The notes under the pieces: generated by a model | Seen by the model: only the letters and a program-made list of their open reading frames with translations | What the model was told of the DNA's origin: nothing | The model's database searches: none | Made by a program: the position numbers and the translations under genes | Assembly (NCBI RefSeq): GCF_015222005.1 | Contig: NZ_JADFFL010000008.1 | Span: forward strand, 62,001-126,000 | Length of the DNA: 64,000 nucleotides | DNA from: Mucilaginibacter myungsuensis | GTDB taxonomy: Bacteria; Bacteroidota; Bacteroidia; Sphingobacteriales; Sphingobacteriaceae | Reading direction: 5' to 3' | In this document: piece by piece, positions 17,223-25,798 of the stretch | How positions within the stretch are numbered: position 1 is the stretch's first letter | Layout: the number at the start of each line of letters is the position of its first letter

Positions 17223-18209
17223 TTAAAGCTTGGGCTGCTTCAACCCAAGCTTTTTTGATGCAATGATCTGCCCTTTATCGGTGATCATAATGTAGCTATA
17301 CTTAGGGAATTTGCTGATCAGCTTTAAACCGGCATCCCTGCCCAGCACCATCACCGATGTACTGAAACCATTAGCTACCTCTGCCCTCGGACCAAATACG
17401 GTTACGCTGGTGAGGCCTGTGGATGGATAACCCGTTTTAGGGTTAATAATGTGCGCGTAACGCTTGCCGTTAAACTCCACAAATTTTTCATAACTACCTG
17501 AGGTTACAATGGCACTCTCGCGCAACGGCACTACGGCAAATATAGTGTCGGCTTTAAAAGGGTTGGTGATACCGATGGTCCAGGGTTTGCCGTTGGGTTG
17601 TTTGCCCCAGGTACGCATATCGCCGGTTCCGTTGATCAGTCCGGCTTTAATGCCTTTGGCAACCATGATGTCGCGGCATCGGTCGCCAGCATAGCCCTCG
17701 CCCAAAGCACCGAAACCGATCTTCATACCCGGCAGTTTTAAAAAGATGGTAGAGTTAATGCTATCAAGGATAATATTTTGATACCCCACCTTGGCCACCG
17801 AGTTTTTAATAGCCTCGGGCGATGGCATCTCGGTCATTGAACCGTCGAATTTCCATATCCTGTCCATTGCTGCAAAGCTGATATCGAAAGCACCGTTGGT
17901 CAGCTTTGATAGTGCAATGGCCCGTCGGGTCAGTTCAAAAACCTCACGGTCTACCTTAACAGGTTTAATACCCGCGTTCTGGTTCACTTGCGATACCTGT
18001 GAAGCAGGCTTCCAATCGGATATCAGGAACTCTATCCTTGATATCTCGGCAATGCAACTGTCCACATTCCTTGCCGCGGTGGCCGAGTCTTTAGCTACAA
18101 TGGTGATCTCAAAACGGCCGCCCATCAGCATGGTGGTCTTTTTGCGGAGCACCTGTGCCGATGCGTTGAAACTACAGATCAGGAAGAGGAGTATCGCCAC
18201 ATTTTTCAT
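17223..18209 (-). CDS. apbE: FAD:protein FMN transferase
   Basis: A 328-residue ApbE-family protein that attaches FMN from FAD covalently to Thr/Ser of exported target proteins. It has a signal peptide at residues 1-19 (MKNVAILLFLICSFNASAQ). Family features are TTMLMGGRFEITIVAKDS, SRIEFLISDWKPASQVSQVNQNAG, FDISFAAMDRIWKF, the GFGALGEGYAGDRC segment (usually GaiaKGyavD; here ALGEGYAGD), INGTGDMRTWG and HIINPKTGYPSTGLTSVTVFG. The ATG at 18209 is used; TTG three codons earlier would put residues before the signal. It lies 40 bases after the M1 peptidase gene on the same strand but is functionally matched to the convergent DUF2271/PepSY genes. The Lys-to-Glu change in the GEGYAGD motif is notable but the enzyme otherwise looks intact. 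Confidence 0.9.
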   Translation of the reverse strand: MKNVAILLFLICSFNASAQVLRKKTTMLMGGRFEITIVAKDSATAARNVDSCIAEISRIEFLISDWKPASQVSQVNQNAGIKPVKVDREVFELTRRAIALSKLTNGAFDISFAAMDRIWKFDGSMTEMPSPEAIKNSVAKVGYQNIILDSINSTIFLKLPGMKIGFGALGEGYAGDRCRDIMVAKGIKAGLINGTGDMRTWGKQPNGKPWTIGITNPFKADTIFAVVPLRESAIVTSGSYEKFVEFNGKRYAHIINPKTGYPSTGLTSVTVFGPRAEVANGFSTSVMVLGRDAGLKLISKFPKYSYIMITDKGQIIASKKLGLKQPKL

Positions 18210-18215
18210 GCATTG

Positions 18216-18223
18216 CAAAGATA
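18216..18223 (-). promoter_or_regulatory. Possible -7 element of apbE
   Basis: The minus strand reads TATCTTTG (TAnnTTTG) only 6 bases before the chosen ATG, which would give a nearly leaderless transcript. No -33 TTG is seen. Read-through from the upstream operon is the alternative. Confidence 0.25.
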
Positions 18224-18249
18224 ACCGAACGCGGGTAAACAGATCGTCA

Positions 18250-21200
18250 TCATTTAAGATCCTGAGTAGTTAAACCTCCCGTTTTAGTGAACATATCGCG
18301 GATGCGTTGATGATCTTTTTTATCAGCCACGTTATAAAATTCATCCAGCAGATCCGTGCTGATGGGCTTGGCGTTCGGGTATTTAAGTTTAGCCAAGAAA
18401 TTGCGCAAGGCCAGGTTCATTTTATCCTCTCCGACCAGTTGGCTCAATTGATACATCACTACCGCGCCTTTAGAGTAGGAGAGATGCGTATCCTCGCCAA
18501 GCATTTTATAAAGCGGTCGCTCGGTGTTAAAGCCACGCTCGTCCAGGTAAATGCCAAGGTGCATCCGCAAGCGGTCAAGCATCTTTTCTTTACCGTACAT
18601 CTGTTTAAGCAGCATCATCTCGGTGTACATGGCTAAGGTTTCTGTCAACAGAGGACTACCTTCTCTGTCGTCAGGGTCTATTTGGCTGTTGCCCCACCAA
18701 AGGTGCGATAGTTCGTGCCCGGCTAATTCATTCACCACATCCTGTTGTCGGTCGCCTTTGATGTTGGCGTGGAAGATTATGTCCTCGGCCATGTAGATCG
18801 TAGCCGGATAAGCCGTCGCCGCGAAGCCTTTAGTGAAAGACGATATCTCTGCAAAGCGGATGGTCTTAAAAGGGTAAGATCCAAAATTCTTTTCGCAATA
18901 GTCCATGGTTAGTTTGGCATTCTTCAGCAGGTGATCCACGTTCTCCGGATGTGCGGGATGATAATAGATCTCGAACCTCTTACCTCTGTAAAGCTCTTGT
19001 TTGATGGCATATTTGGCAGATGACACTGCGAACCGGAATGGTATGGGCGAACCTGTGCGGTACCTAAAATAGTTACGGCCTTTATCTTTCCATGCTTTAA
19101 ACAATTCACCTACACCAATAGCGGTTTGGTTTGCCGATGTAGATACGGTCATATCTAAATTGATAAAGTCGTCGATAGCTGACTTGGGAGCATCTAAAGA
19201 TCGGATCACCGTCGCTTTTCCCAAGTTGAATAGTTTACGTTGGTGCTCATCCTGTATCTCCATCCCGGCATTGTAGCCCAATTGCGGATAGTACCTGCTG
19301 ATCCGCATAAAGGCACCATTATCTACTATGGCATTGAACGACTTGTGACCGTTAACAGCATACCATTTATAACTGATATCAAAGTTGAGCGTAGCCGTAT
19401 CGCCGGGGAGCAGGGGATTTTGCAGTTGGATAAGTTGCTGGTGTTGCCTTACATCGACGCTTTCTTTTCCGTTACGATAGGTCATCCTGGCGACCTTCAT
19501 GTCATCATCAAGACCCAGTAAAATGCTGCTGATCTTTGCCGCGGATCGGTTCACTAAAATATACTTCCCGCAGATGCGATATGCGTTCTGTTCCGGATCA
19601 AGATCGATCGTCGTGGTTACGTCGGTGATGGTCGGTTGCGGAAGGTTTTGATATTTGCGGTAGTCGCGCTCATAATTGGCCTGGGCTTGCAGCCCGGCGT
19701 TCTTGTTTTGCGGTTGGTAGTTGCTGATGAGGTCGGTGCCGGTGAATATCGTGCCTGCTATTAAAAATAGCGCGATCATTATCGGCATCAATTTTGATCC
19801 GGTTTTCTTTGTTTGCGATAGCGCCACTAACAGGCCGATCAATATTGCCCCGAATAGTAACCGTTCGGCATAAGCGCAGGTATAAGAGCCGAAGCCGTTC
19901 ATATCGCTATGATCCCCGGCAAATGGCTGCAGGAATTTCAACAAGGGGTAACTGATCAGCTTTTTACCCAATGTGGTAGCAAATAGCACAACGAATACGA
20001 TCGTGGCCGTCAAACCTGCGTATTTAGCATTGATCCATTTTTGTATCAGCATGATAGTCACGCACAACAAGATCAGCGGGAAAGTATTGAACAGGAATAC
20101 GTCGGCATACACCCACCACTCGATATGCAGGTAGTTGTAAGCCAACTGAAAAAGGACCCCTTCGCCGATCATAAGAAGCGTGAACAATACCAGCACAATA
20201 GTTAAGGATAGGCACTTAGCATAAAAACTTGTCCGTGTATTGGACGTGCTATTTTCTATCAGGTGAAAATTAGCGTTGCGGCTTCGCCAAAATAATTCGT
20301 GTGCGTAGTAAATCAAAGCGATCATTCCAAGGGCGTGGAAGTTCTGTATGATAGTACTGACCATCAGCCCCGAGTTGGCATATTTTTGAGGGATTCGGAT
20401 GCCTTTCTCTATCTCGGCATAAAGTTCCATGCCCACCATAAATAGCATGGCCATGGCGGTCAGTATAAAGGGTATGCTTTTTAGGATCCAGGTCAGGTCC
20501 ATTTTTATAAAAGATAGGAGCGCTTGCCATTGGGCATTCGTGGTGTTGGATGTTGCGACCGGGTGATAGGTGCTTACGGTAGCAGGTTCTTCAAATGACC
20601 GGGCTTGTGTTTTTTTGCGTTTAGCGGTATCTATAGAGAATTTCTTAGCGCAGATGAACAACAAGCCTATAGATAGCAGAACAATCCCCAATCTGTTGTA
20701 CAGAAATATACCCGTTAAAGATACCACCTCGCTATTCCGCTGCGGCACTGACCATTGCGCCGTTTGATGAAAGAAGGCCGAGAAACCGAAAGGGTCGATG
20801 ATACCCGCGATCAATTGCGAGCGCTCCGACTGTGGCATGCTCTGTGCCATCATAGGCGAGCCGGAATAGATCAGCATGATCATGTAAACAATGTACAGCA
20901 TCAGGCCGCTCACGTAAACCAGTAATTTGTTGCGACCGAGCCAGGCAACCGCGCTAAGTACGGCGGTAACGAATAGGGTATTGATCAACCCGAAATAAAT
21001 GAACGGGGCTATGTACCAGGCTAAATTAAACCCGGTGACCTTACCTGCCGGGTTTGCCATGCCATGTCCAATAAAAAAGCTGATGAGCAGTAACAGAGTT
21101 AAGCCAAAACTCAAACTGAGCAAAGCCAAGTATCTGCCGGCGACAAAGCTCCCTTTGCTTAACGCTATGCTAAATAGCACTTGGCTAAAATTGCTGTCGC

Positions 21201-21435
21201 TCTCTTTAAACAGTAATTGCGCGGCGAACAATGTGCTGAAGAGCAAGGTGATCAGACTGATCAATGTCGTGATAAAACTGATCTGATAGGGGGAGTTATC
21301 AAAGAGTTCATCACTGACGGAGAAACGCGCATTCTGCCCTCCGAATATCCCGAATACGATGGTAAGCGTCAGCATCAGCCAAAAGCCCCAACGTTTGCCG
21401 TAGCTTTTAATGTCGAATAAAAATATCGCTTTCAT
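18250..21435 (-). CDS. ABC-2 type permease fused to an M1-family aminopeptidase domain
   Basis: A 1061-residue fusion. Residues 1 to about 570 are an ABC-2 permease with roughly a dozen hydrophobic segments (MKAIFLFDIKSYGKRWGFW ... FTGTDLIS). The rest is a gluzincin peptidase: an M1-like beta domain (from about residue 600), then HELSHLWWGN (zinc ligands His, His and catalytic Glu, about residues 914-923) and the third ligand in LLTETLAMYTE. The spacing from the second His to this Glu is 20 rather than the usual 18 residues, and the GAMEN exopeptidase loop is replaced by GFAATAYP. Such permease-M1 fusions occur in Bacteroidota with a dedicated ATPase, as here (2-base gap). Export of, or response to, a peptide is plausible; the substrate is unknown. 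Confidence 0.88.
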   Translation of the reverse strand: MKAIFLFDIKSYGKRWGFWLMLTLTIVFGIFGGQNARFSVSDELFDNSPYQISFITTLISLITLLFSTLFAAQLLFKESDSNFSQVLFSIALSKGSFVAGRYLALLSLSFGLTLLLLISFFIGHGMANPAGKVTGFNLAWYIAPFIYFGLINTLFVTAVLSAVAWLGRNKLLVYVSGLMLYIVYMIMLIYSGSPMMAQSMPQSERSQLIAGIIDPFGFSAFFHQTAQWSVPQRNSEVVSLTGIFLYNRLGIVLLSIGLLFICAKKFSIDTAKRKKTQARSFEEPATVSTYHPVATSNTTNAQWQALLSFIKMDLTWILKSIPFILTAMAMLFMVGMELYAEIEKGIRIPQKYANSGLMVSTIIQNFHALGMIALIYYAHELFWRSRNANFHLIENSTSNTRTSFYAKCLSLTIVLVLFTLLMIGEGVLFQLAYNYLHIEWWVYADVFLFNTFPLILLCVTIMLIQKWINAKYAGLTATIVFVVLFATTLGKKLISYPLLKFLQPFAGDHSDMNGFGSYTCAYAERLLFGAILIGLLVALSQTKKTGSKLMPIMIALFLIAGTIFTGTDLISNYQPQNKNAGLQAQANYERDYRKYQNLPQPTITDVTTTIDLDPEQNAYRICGKYILVNRSAAKISSILLGLDDDMKVARMTYRNGKESVDVRQHQQLIQLQNPLLPGDTATLNFDISYKWYAVNGHKSFNAIVDNGAFMRISRYYPQLGYNAGMEIQDEHQRKLFNLGKATVIRSLDAPKSAIDDFINLDMTVSTSANQTAIGVGELFKAWKDKGRNYFRYRTGSPIPFRFAVSSAKYAIKQELYRGKRFEIYYHPAHPENVDHLLKNAKLTMDYCEKNFGSYPFKTIRFAEISSFTKGFAATAYPATIYMAEDIIFHANIKGDRQQDVVNELAGHELSHLWWGNSQIDPDDREGSPLLTETLAMYTEMMLLKQMYGKEKMLDRLRMHLGIYLDERGFNTERPLYKMLGEDTHLSYSKGAVVMYQLSQLVGEDKMNLALRNFLAKLKYPNAKPISTDLLDEFYNVADKKDHQRIRDMFTKTGGLTTQDLK

Positions 21436-21437
21436 GA

Positions 21438-22307
21438 TCAGTCCTGATTTAGGGTTGCGAAATAGACATCCTCTAAAGTGGGCGCTACGGATATAAAACT
21501 GTCCGGGCCTTGATCGCCCGATAAACGGATACTCATTTTACCTGCGATGAATTGCGACGATATAACGGTATGGTCCTGCTTGTAGGTTTTTAACTCCGAT
21601 CTGGTCACCTGTTTTTGCCAGATCTTGCCATCCAGTTGGGCTATCAGGACCTCGGGGTTGCCTTGGGCTAAAACAGTGCCGTTATTCATGATAGCCATTT
21701 TTGAACACAGATTACGGACATCCTCCACCAAATGAGTGGATAAGATGATAATGATATCCTCACCTATCTCGCTTAGCAGGCTGTTAAAGCGGTTACGCTC
21801 TTCGGGATCTAACCCCGCGGTAGGCTCATCAACGATAACGATCTTGGGGTTGCCCAACAGAGCTTGCGCCACGCCAAATCGCTGTCGCATCCCGCCTGAG
21901 AAGGTGTGGACCTCTTTTTTGCGGTGCTGATAGAGGTTCACTTTATCCAATAGCGCCAGTATTTGTTCTTTGCGTTCGGCAGAGTTGGTAACTCCCTTTA
22001 GTATGGCCAAGTGGTTCAGCAGGTCATAAGCCGAGGTTTTAGGATACACGCCAAAGTCCTGCGGGAGGAAGCCGAGGTGTCTTTTAACGGCAGTAGGGTC
22101 GGCCAGCACATCGGCACCGTTGAACGTGATCTGACCGCTATCCGGTTTTTGCAAACCGACAATGGTCTTCATCAATGATGATTTCCCCGCTCCGTTCGGG
22201 CCAAGTAAGCCGAATATGCCGGTGCCTATCGCTAACGATATATTGTTGATCGCCTTAACGCCGTTGGCGTAGGTCTTTTGTAAATTTTGGATGGATAACT
22301 GATGCAT
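21438..22307 (-). CDS. ABC transporter ATP-binding protein
   Basis: A 289-residue ABC ATPase with all motifs: Walker A GPNGAGKSSLMK (about residues 35-46), Q-loop FLPQDFGVYP, signature FSGGMRQRFGVAQALLG, Walker B KIVIVDEPTAGLDPEERNRF and H-switch LSTHLVEDV. The C-terminal tail (LEDVYFATL) is typical of ABC-2 exporters. It partners the permease-peptidase fusion encoded 2 bases downstream. Upstream on the same strand are an XRE regulator and DUF2975 protein, which probably control it, separated by 78 bases containing a CCCGCA/TGCGGG hairpin whose T-run lies on the opposite strand, so it does not look like a terminator for this operon. Confidence 0.93.
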   Translation of the reverse strand: MHQLSIQNLQKTYANGVKAINNISLAIGTGIFGLLGPNGAGKSSLMKTIVGLQKPDSGQITFNGADVLADPTAVKRHLGFLPQDFGVYPKTSAYDLLNHLAILKGVTNSAERKEQILALLDKVNLYQHRKKEVHTFSGGMRQRFGVAQALLGNPKIVIVDEPTAGLDPEERNRFNSLLSEIGEDIIIILSTHLVEDVRNLCSKMAIMNNGTVLAQGNPEVLIAQLDGKIWQKQVTRSELKTYKQDHTVISSQFIAGKMSIRLSGDQGPDSFISVAPTLEDVYFATLNQD

Positions 22308-22385
22308 GGTCTTAAAAATTTAGGCAATACAATCCCGCACTCCCTTGCGGGGGCGTTTTTTAGGTTCAATAAATAGTGTTGTGAG

Positions 22386-22592
22386 TTACTCTTCTACATA
22401 TTCCAGCACATCGCCGGGCTGGCAGTTCAGTATCTTACAAATGGCTTCTAAAGTGTTAAACTTAATACCCTTGGCTTTGCCCGTCTTCAGGATAGAGAGG
22501 TTGGCCGGGGTAATGTCCAGCCGCTCGGCCAGTTCCTTGCTTTGCATTTTGCGCTTGGCCAGCATCACATCAACGTTCACTACTATCGGCAT
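22386..22592 (-). CDS. XRE-family helix-turn-helix regulator (YozG type)
   Basis: A 68-residue single-domain Cro/CI regulator: MPIVVNVDVMLAKRKMQSKELAERLDITPANLSILKTGKAKGIKFNTLEAICKILNCQPGDVLEY has the helix-turn-helix at about residues 18-46 and the closing helix with CQPGDVL typical of the YozG group. This group is almost always encoded with a DUF2975 membrane protein, as here (2-base gap after the DUF2975 gene). Tandem palindromes upstream of the DUF2975 start are the natural operator for autoregulation. Its position before the ABC exporter/peptidase genes suggests those are in the regulon. Confidence 0.92.
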   Translation of the reverse strand: MPIVVNVDVMLAKRKMQSKELAERLDITPANLSILKTGKAKGIKFNTLEAICKILNCQPGDVLEYVEE

Positions 22593-22594
22593 GG

Positions 22595-23110
22595 TTATAT
22601 GTATAGGTCCTGATCCTTTTGTAAATTAACCCCTTGCTGAAATATGGCAGCAATAAAGAGCGCAAATATGCCCATAATTATGTGCGCCGTTACCATTACC
22701 CCATACGGAAGATCTTCTTGCGATGATATCCCCAAAATGGCGAACATTATGGGGCAAACGATCAGGTTGGCGATGTAGAACAGCTTAAGGTGGCGGATAC
22801 CCTGAACCGTAAATAACTTGGTTTGCCTGAAGGTTTTGAATACGTTGCCTAATAACCAAAAGAACAGGCCGTAAAACCCGATCACCATTACCATCTCGGC
22901 AATGTAACTTGCCTCGTAGACCGATCCTAACAAAAAGGGCTTATCCGTGAAGGGGTAACAGATAGCAAAACGGTTTTGCGGTAACATTTTTAACGTGGGC
23001 AACGTAAAAATGACCGAAATAAGCAAATGCAGCGTGGTCAGGATATAACCTGCAGATAATATCCTGGTCAGGTAAAATGCAATTGCCGAAATGATACGAA
23101 CTAACCTCAT
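22595..23110 (-). CDS. DUF2975 family membrane protein
   Basis: A 171-residue membrane protein with four hydrophobic segments (about residues 5-30, 75-95, 110-130 and 138-160). It matches DUF2975, the membrane partner of YozG-like XRE regulators, including the FRQTKLFTVQGIRHLK stretch after the second membrane region (family pattern: R...GEPFt.en...lr). The ATG at 23110 is preferred; a TTG ten codons upstream would place the start inside the predicted leader, very near the -7 motif. The function is unknown; an anti-regulator or sensor role for the XRE protein is inference from the constant pairing. Confidence 0.85.
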   Translation of the reverse strand: MRLVRIISAIAFYLTRILSAGYILTTLHLLISVIFTLPTLKMLPQNRFAICYPFTDKPFLLGSVYEASYIAEMVMVIGFYGLFFWLLGNVFKTFRQTKLFTVQGIRHLKLFYIANLIVCPIMFAILGISSQEDLPYGVMVTAHIIMGIFALFIAAIFQQGVNLQKDQDLYI

Positions 23111-23137
23111 GGAAAACAAAGTTTGTGATTTACATCG

Positions 23138-23145
23138 CAAACGTA
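23138..23145 (-). promoter_or_regulatory. -7 element of the DUF2975-XRE operon
   Basis: The minus strand reads TACGTTTG, a full match to TAnnTTTG, 27 bases before the ATG. The -33 region is occupied by the palindromes at 23145-23180. Confidence 0.5.
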
Positions 23146-23180
23146 ATAATTAATTATTGTAAAACGATAATTAATTATTG
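23145..23180. promoter_or_regulatory. Tandem palindromic operator for the XRE/DUF2975 operon
   Basis: The 14-mer ATAATTAATTATTG occurs at 23146-23159 and again at 23167-23180, a 21-bp period (two helical turns). Each copy is centred on a palindrome (AATAATTAATTATT at 23145-23158; ATAATTAATTAT in copy 2). Position directly upstream of the -7 motif suggests repressor binding. Confidence 0.6.
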
Positions 23181-23295
23181 AAAAATTCATCGATATTGGT
23201 TTGTTGGTACTCCTTGCACCATCCGTCGGCAAGTTTTTATTGCTTTTACATGACAATAAACTTGACTTTTTAAAAACTGTAGACTACTTTTAGGA

Positions 23296-23607
23296 ATGTT
23301 TTATATACTGACCATTATCGCGTCCGCGCTGTTCTTAGCGCATGTTATTTTGCTGGTGCTATCGTTCAAAGGATCGGCTTTAGAGAAAACACGTTACTTC
23401 TACTCGCACCTTACCTTATGGTTAACAGGCATTGTGGTGTTTGCTTTGGCGGGCCTTTACCAAGGCACGGGCCGATCCGGCGTGCTGGATAATTTCGATA
23501 GTTTGCAAAAGCAGGTCTACATACTCGTATTTACTTTTGCACTTTCATTAGTGGCTCACTTGCTGGTCACTTATGTGGTATTGCCGTTAGTGGGCCGTAA
23601 AGGTTGA
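23296..23607 (+). CDS. Small membrane protein of unknown function
   Basis: A 103-residue protein with three clear membrane segments (about residues 3-24, 36-57 and 73-96), joined by short polar loops (KGSALEKTRYF and YQGTGRSGVLDNFDSLQKQ). I do not recognise the family. It is transcribed away from the DUF2975 operon and converges with the receiver-protein gene 6 bases later. Upstream, TTGACT at 23262 and TACTTTTA at 23285 could be a promoter, but its implied start would be almost at the ATG. An AGGA precedes the ATG. Confidence 0.65.
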   Translation: MFYILTIIASALFLAHVILLVLSFKGSALEKTRYFYSHLTLWLTGIVVFALAGLYQGTGRSGVLDNFDSLQKQVYILVFTFALSLVAHLLVTYVVLPLVGRKG

Positions 23608-23613
23608 TCCCTG

Positions 23614-23991
23614 TCACATACTTAGCTGAGATGATCGCAACAGATTCTTGACCAATGTGGTTAGTTCGGCTATGTTGAGGAATGGCTTTTTAAGGTATCC
23701 ATCAGCCTCGCAAAGGGTGGCAAACTGGTTAACTTCTTCTAACGCTGATATCAGCAGTACTGGCTTGTTCCGCGTTTGTGGTTTGGATTTTAGGATGATG
23801 CAAATGATGTGGCCATTAATGTATGGCAGTTGTTCATCCAAAATATAAAGATCGGCGTTAAGTGCCAGCAGCGCATCAATATCATGCAGGGCCGACATGG
23901 TGGTGACCTGATACCCCTCCTCGTTCAGGAGGTGTTCCACCACCTCTAAAATATCCGGGTTGTCTTCAATAACAACAATATGTTCTTTCAT
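23614..23991 (-). CDS. Stand-alone response-regulator receiver protein
   Basis: A 125-residue single receiver domain with no output domain. The conserved residues are present: acidic pair E-D in VVIEDN (residues 8-10), phosphoacceptor Asp in LYILDEQLP (about residue 53), Ser in LLISA and Lys in GYLKKPF. The start at the ATG giving MKEHIVVIED is chosen; 16 codons upstream is an alternative with no family support. Single-domain receivers pass phosphate in phosphorelays or bind other proteins. No kinase is adjacent. It is encoded 93 bases downstream of the YfcC carrier gene on the same strand. Confidence 0.88.
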   Translation of the reverse strand: MKEHIVVIEDNPDILEVVEHLLNEEGYQVTTMSALHDIDALLALNADLYILDEQLPYINGHIICIILKSKPQTRNKPVLLISALEEVNQFATLCEADGYLKKPFLNIAELTTLVKNLLRSSQLSM

Positions 23992-24084
23992 CCGATGCTG
24001 CAACATCAGTATGGTACAATAGTTTAGCGTTATCGTCAAAACTACTTATATAAGTAATAGATCCGTCCATCAATATGATCAGGT

Positions 24085-25581
24085 TCAAGCGATCAGCGCG
24101 CCACCGATCAGGAATAGGCAGCACATCAAGATCAGCATGAGCAGTACCGGCCAAATAAATTTCAACCAGGTCTTATAGCTGATATTTACGAGGGCCAGTG
24201 TGGGTAACAACAGTCCGGTAGGGGTGAGGAAACCCATAATGCCCATGCCAAAAAGGTAGGCGTTCACCACCTCGCGACCTGGTGCACCGGCCATCACCGC
24301 CATCGATCCAAAGATCGGCATCGTCAAAACCGCCATCCCCGATGACGAACTGATGAACAGCGTAAATACGAGGTACAAGCCAAACAGGATCAGCACAAAA
24401 AGCAGCGGCGGCATATTGCCCACCAAGCCAGACGAATAGTAAAGGATGCTATCGGCGATGCGCCCCTCGTTCAATATCAAACCAACGCCGCGAGCTACAC
24501 CAATGATAAAGGCCACACCCAACAACTCGCGTGCGCCATCAATAAACTGACCGATAAAAACGCTCTCGTTAGTGCGGGTGATCACAGCCACAATAATAGC
24601 CGATACCAGGAACAAGGCCGACATTTCGGGTAGCCACCATTCTAAAGCCATTACCCCGCCGATCATTACGGCGAATGTGAAGAAGAATATAGTCAATAAG
24701 ATCTTATGCCGACCGCTTAACTTTACCGCCGGTCCGGAATGTACCTCGGCAAATGGTGACGCTACGGCGCCGTCTATTTGGTACACCAGGGAGGCTGTCG
24801 GGTCGCGTTGCACTTTTTGGGCGTAGCGCACCACGTACCATACATATACAAAACCCACGGCAACAAAAACGCCAAGGCGCTCTATCAACCCATCGGCCCA
24901 GTTGATGCCGGCCGCGTTAGATGCGATGATAGTAGCGAATGGGTTAGAGAACGAGGAGATATTCCCTAAACATGCCCCACCCATTACGGTGGCGACGGGT
25001 ACGAGCAGGTCATACCCCGCAGCTAAAAATAGCGGCACCATCACGGGGTAAAAGATCAGGCATTCTTCGGCCATGCCAAATGATGAGCCGCCGGCGGCAA
25101 ACAGGGTTGTCATGATGATGATCAGCCATGCTTCGCGCCCTTTCATACGGTGCGATAGCTTGCGGATGCCCTGCTCCATTGCCCCGGTTTTTTGAAAGAC
25201 GTGCATAAAGCCGCCAATAAAAAGGATGAACAGGATGATATCGATGGTCTCATAAATGCCCTTAATGGGGGCTTGAATGATATGCGCCGGACCTTGTTTG
25301 TTACTCGGTAACTGATGATAACTGCCCGGCACAGCTACTGGTTTGCGGATATCGCCATTGGTAAATTTGGCCAGCGGTATGCGGATGCCCAGGCTATCCA
25401 GTGTATGTTGGGTGGCTGGTAAAACCTTGTTGCCCTTGGCCGACGCTATACTGAAAGTTTTGTCGGCATAGCTCAACTTATCGTACTCGCCCGATGGCAG
25501 CAACCAAGTAGCGGCGGCGGCCAATAAGATAACAATAACCAGTATAGAGATAGGTGAAGGTAGTTTTTTAAGTTTGGCCAT
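24085..25581 (-). CDS. YfcC family (DcuC/ArcD-like) membrane carrier
   Basis: A 498-residue polytopic protein with about 11-12 membrane segments. It matches the C4-dicarboxylate anaerobic carrier / YfcC family: N-terminal P(S/T)P-S-ILVIVILLAAAATWLLPSGEY, then GGFMHVFQKTGAMEQGI (about residue 120), FAAGGSSFGMAEECLIFYP, the GNISSFSNPFATIIASNAAG motif and a C-terminal repeat with SSSGMAVLTMPIFGSMAVMAG. Family members carry carboxylates or amino acids, sometimes as antiporters; the substrate is not predictable. The gene stands alone, with a repeat-rich 217-bp region before it. Confidence 0.87.
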   Translation of the reverse strand: MAKLKKLPSPISILVIVILLAAAATWLLPSGEYDKLSYADKTFSIASAKGNKVLPATQHTLDSLGIRIPLAKFTNGDIRKPVAVPGSYHQLPSNKQGPAHIIQAPIKGIYETIDIILFILFIGGFMHVFQKTGAMEQGIRKLSHRMKGREAWLIIIMTTLFAAGGSSFGMAEECLIFYPVMVPLFLAAGYDLLVPVATVMGGACLGNISSFSNPFATIIASNAAGINWADGLIERLGVFVAVGFVYVWYVVRYAQKVQRDPTASLVYQIDGAVASPFAEVHSGPAVKLSGRHKILLTIFFFTFAVMIGGVMALEWWLPEMSALFLVSAIIVAVITRTNESVFIGQFIDGARELLGVAFIIGVARGVGLILNEGRIADSILYYSSGLVGNMPPLLFVLILFGLYLVFTLFISSSSGMAVLTMPIFGSMAVMAGAPGREVVNAYLFGMGIMGFLTPTGLLLPTLALVNISYKTWLKFIWPVLLMLILMCCLFLIGGALIA

Positions 25582-25599
25582 AAGGTGAAAGTAAGGAAT

Positions 25600-25757
25600 T
25601 AGTCGGGAAGTCCGAAGTCAAAAGTCCGAAGTCAAAAGTCGGGAGTCTGAGATGGATGATCGATGACGAGGCGCCGATAAGATATTTTTTAAGAACGAAA
25701 CAGGTCGCCCATAAACTACTTTTAGCTTCGGACTTCAGACTTTTGACTCAAGACTTT
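25600..25757. repeat. Dispersed AGTCCGAAGTC-type repeat, paired inverted blocks
   Basis: At 25600-25650 several tandem units AAGTCCGAAGTCAAA lie on the plus strand, and 25726-25757 carries the inverse (CTTCGGACTTCAGACTTTTG). Similar blocks occur at 37448, 40671, 62889 and 62988. Confidence 0.75.
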
Positions 25758-25777
25758 CTCACCTCCTCCCTTTTCTC

Positions 25778-25785
25778 TACCTTTG
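25778..25785 (+). promoter_or_regulatory. -7 element of the ketoacyl synthase gene
   Basis: TACCTTTG (TAnnTTTG) lies 13 bases before the ATG. No convincing -33 TTG is seen at the usual distance. Confidence 0.4.
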
Positions 25786-25798
25786 CGCAAAATTATTG

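Noticed and set aside
22334..22360. Terminator between the XRE and ABC ATPase genes
   Set aside because: The CCCGCA/TGCGGG hairpin is followed by Ts on the plus strand only, opposite to the direction of this operon.
25600..25757. CRISPR array
   Set aside because: Units are short (10-15 bases), adjoining and degenerate, with no unique spacers and no cas genes.
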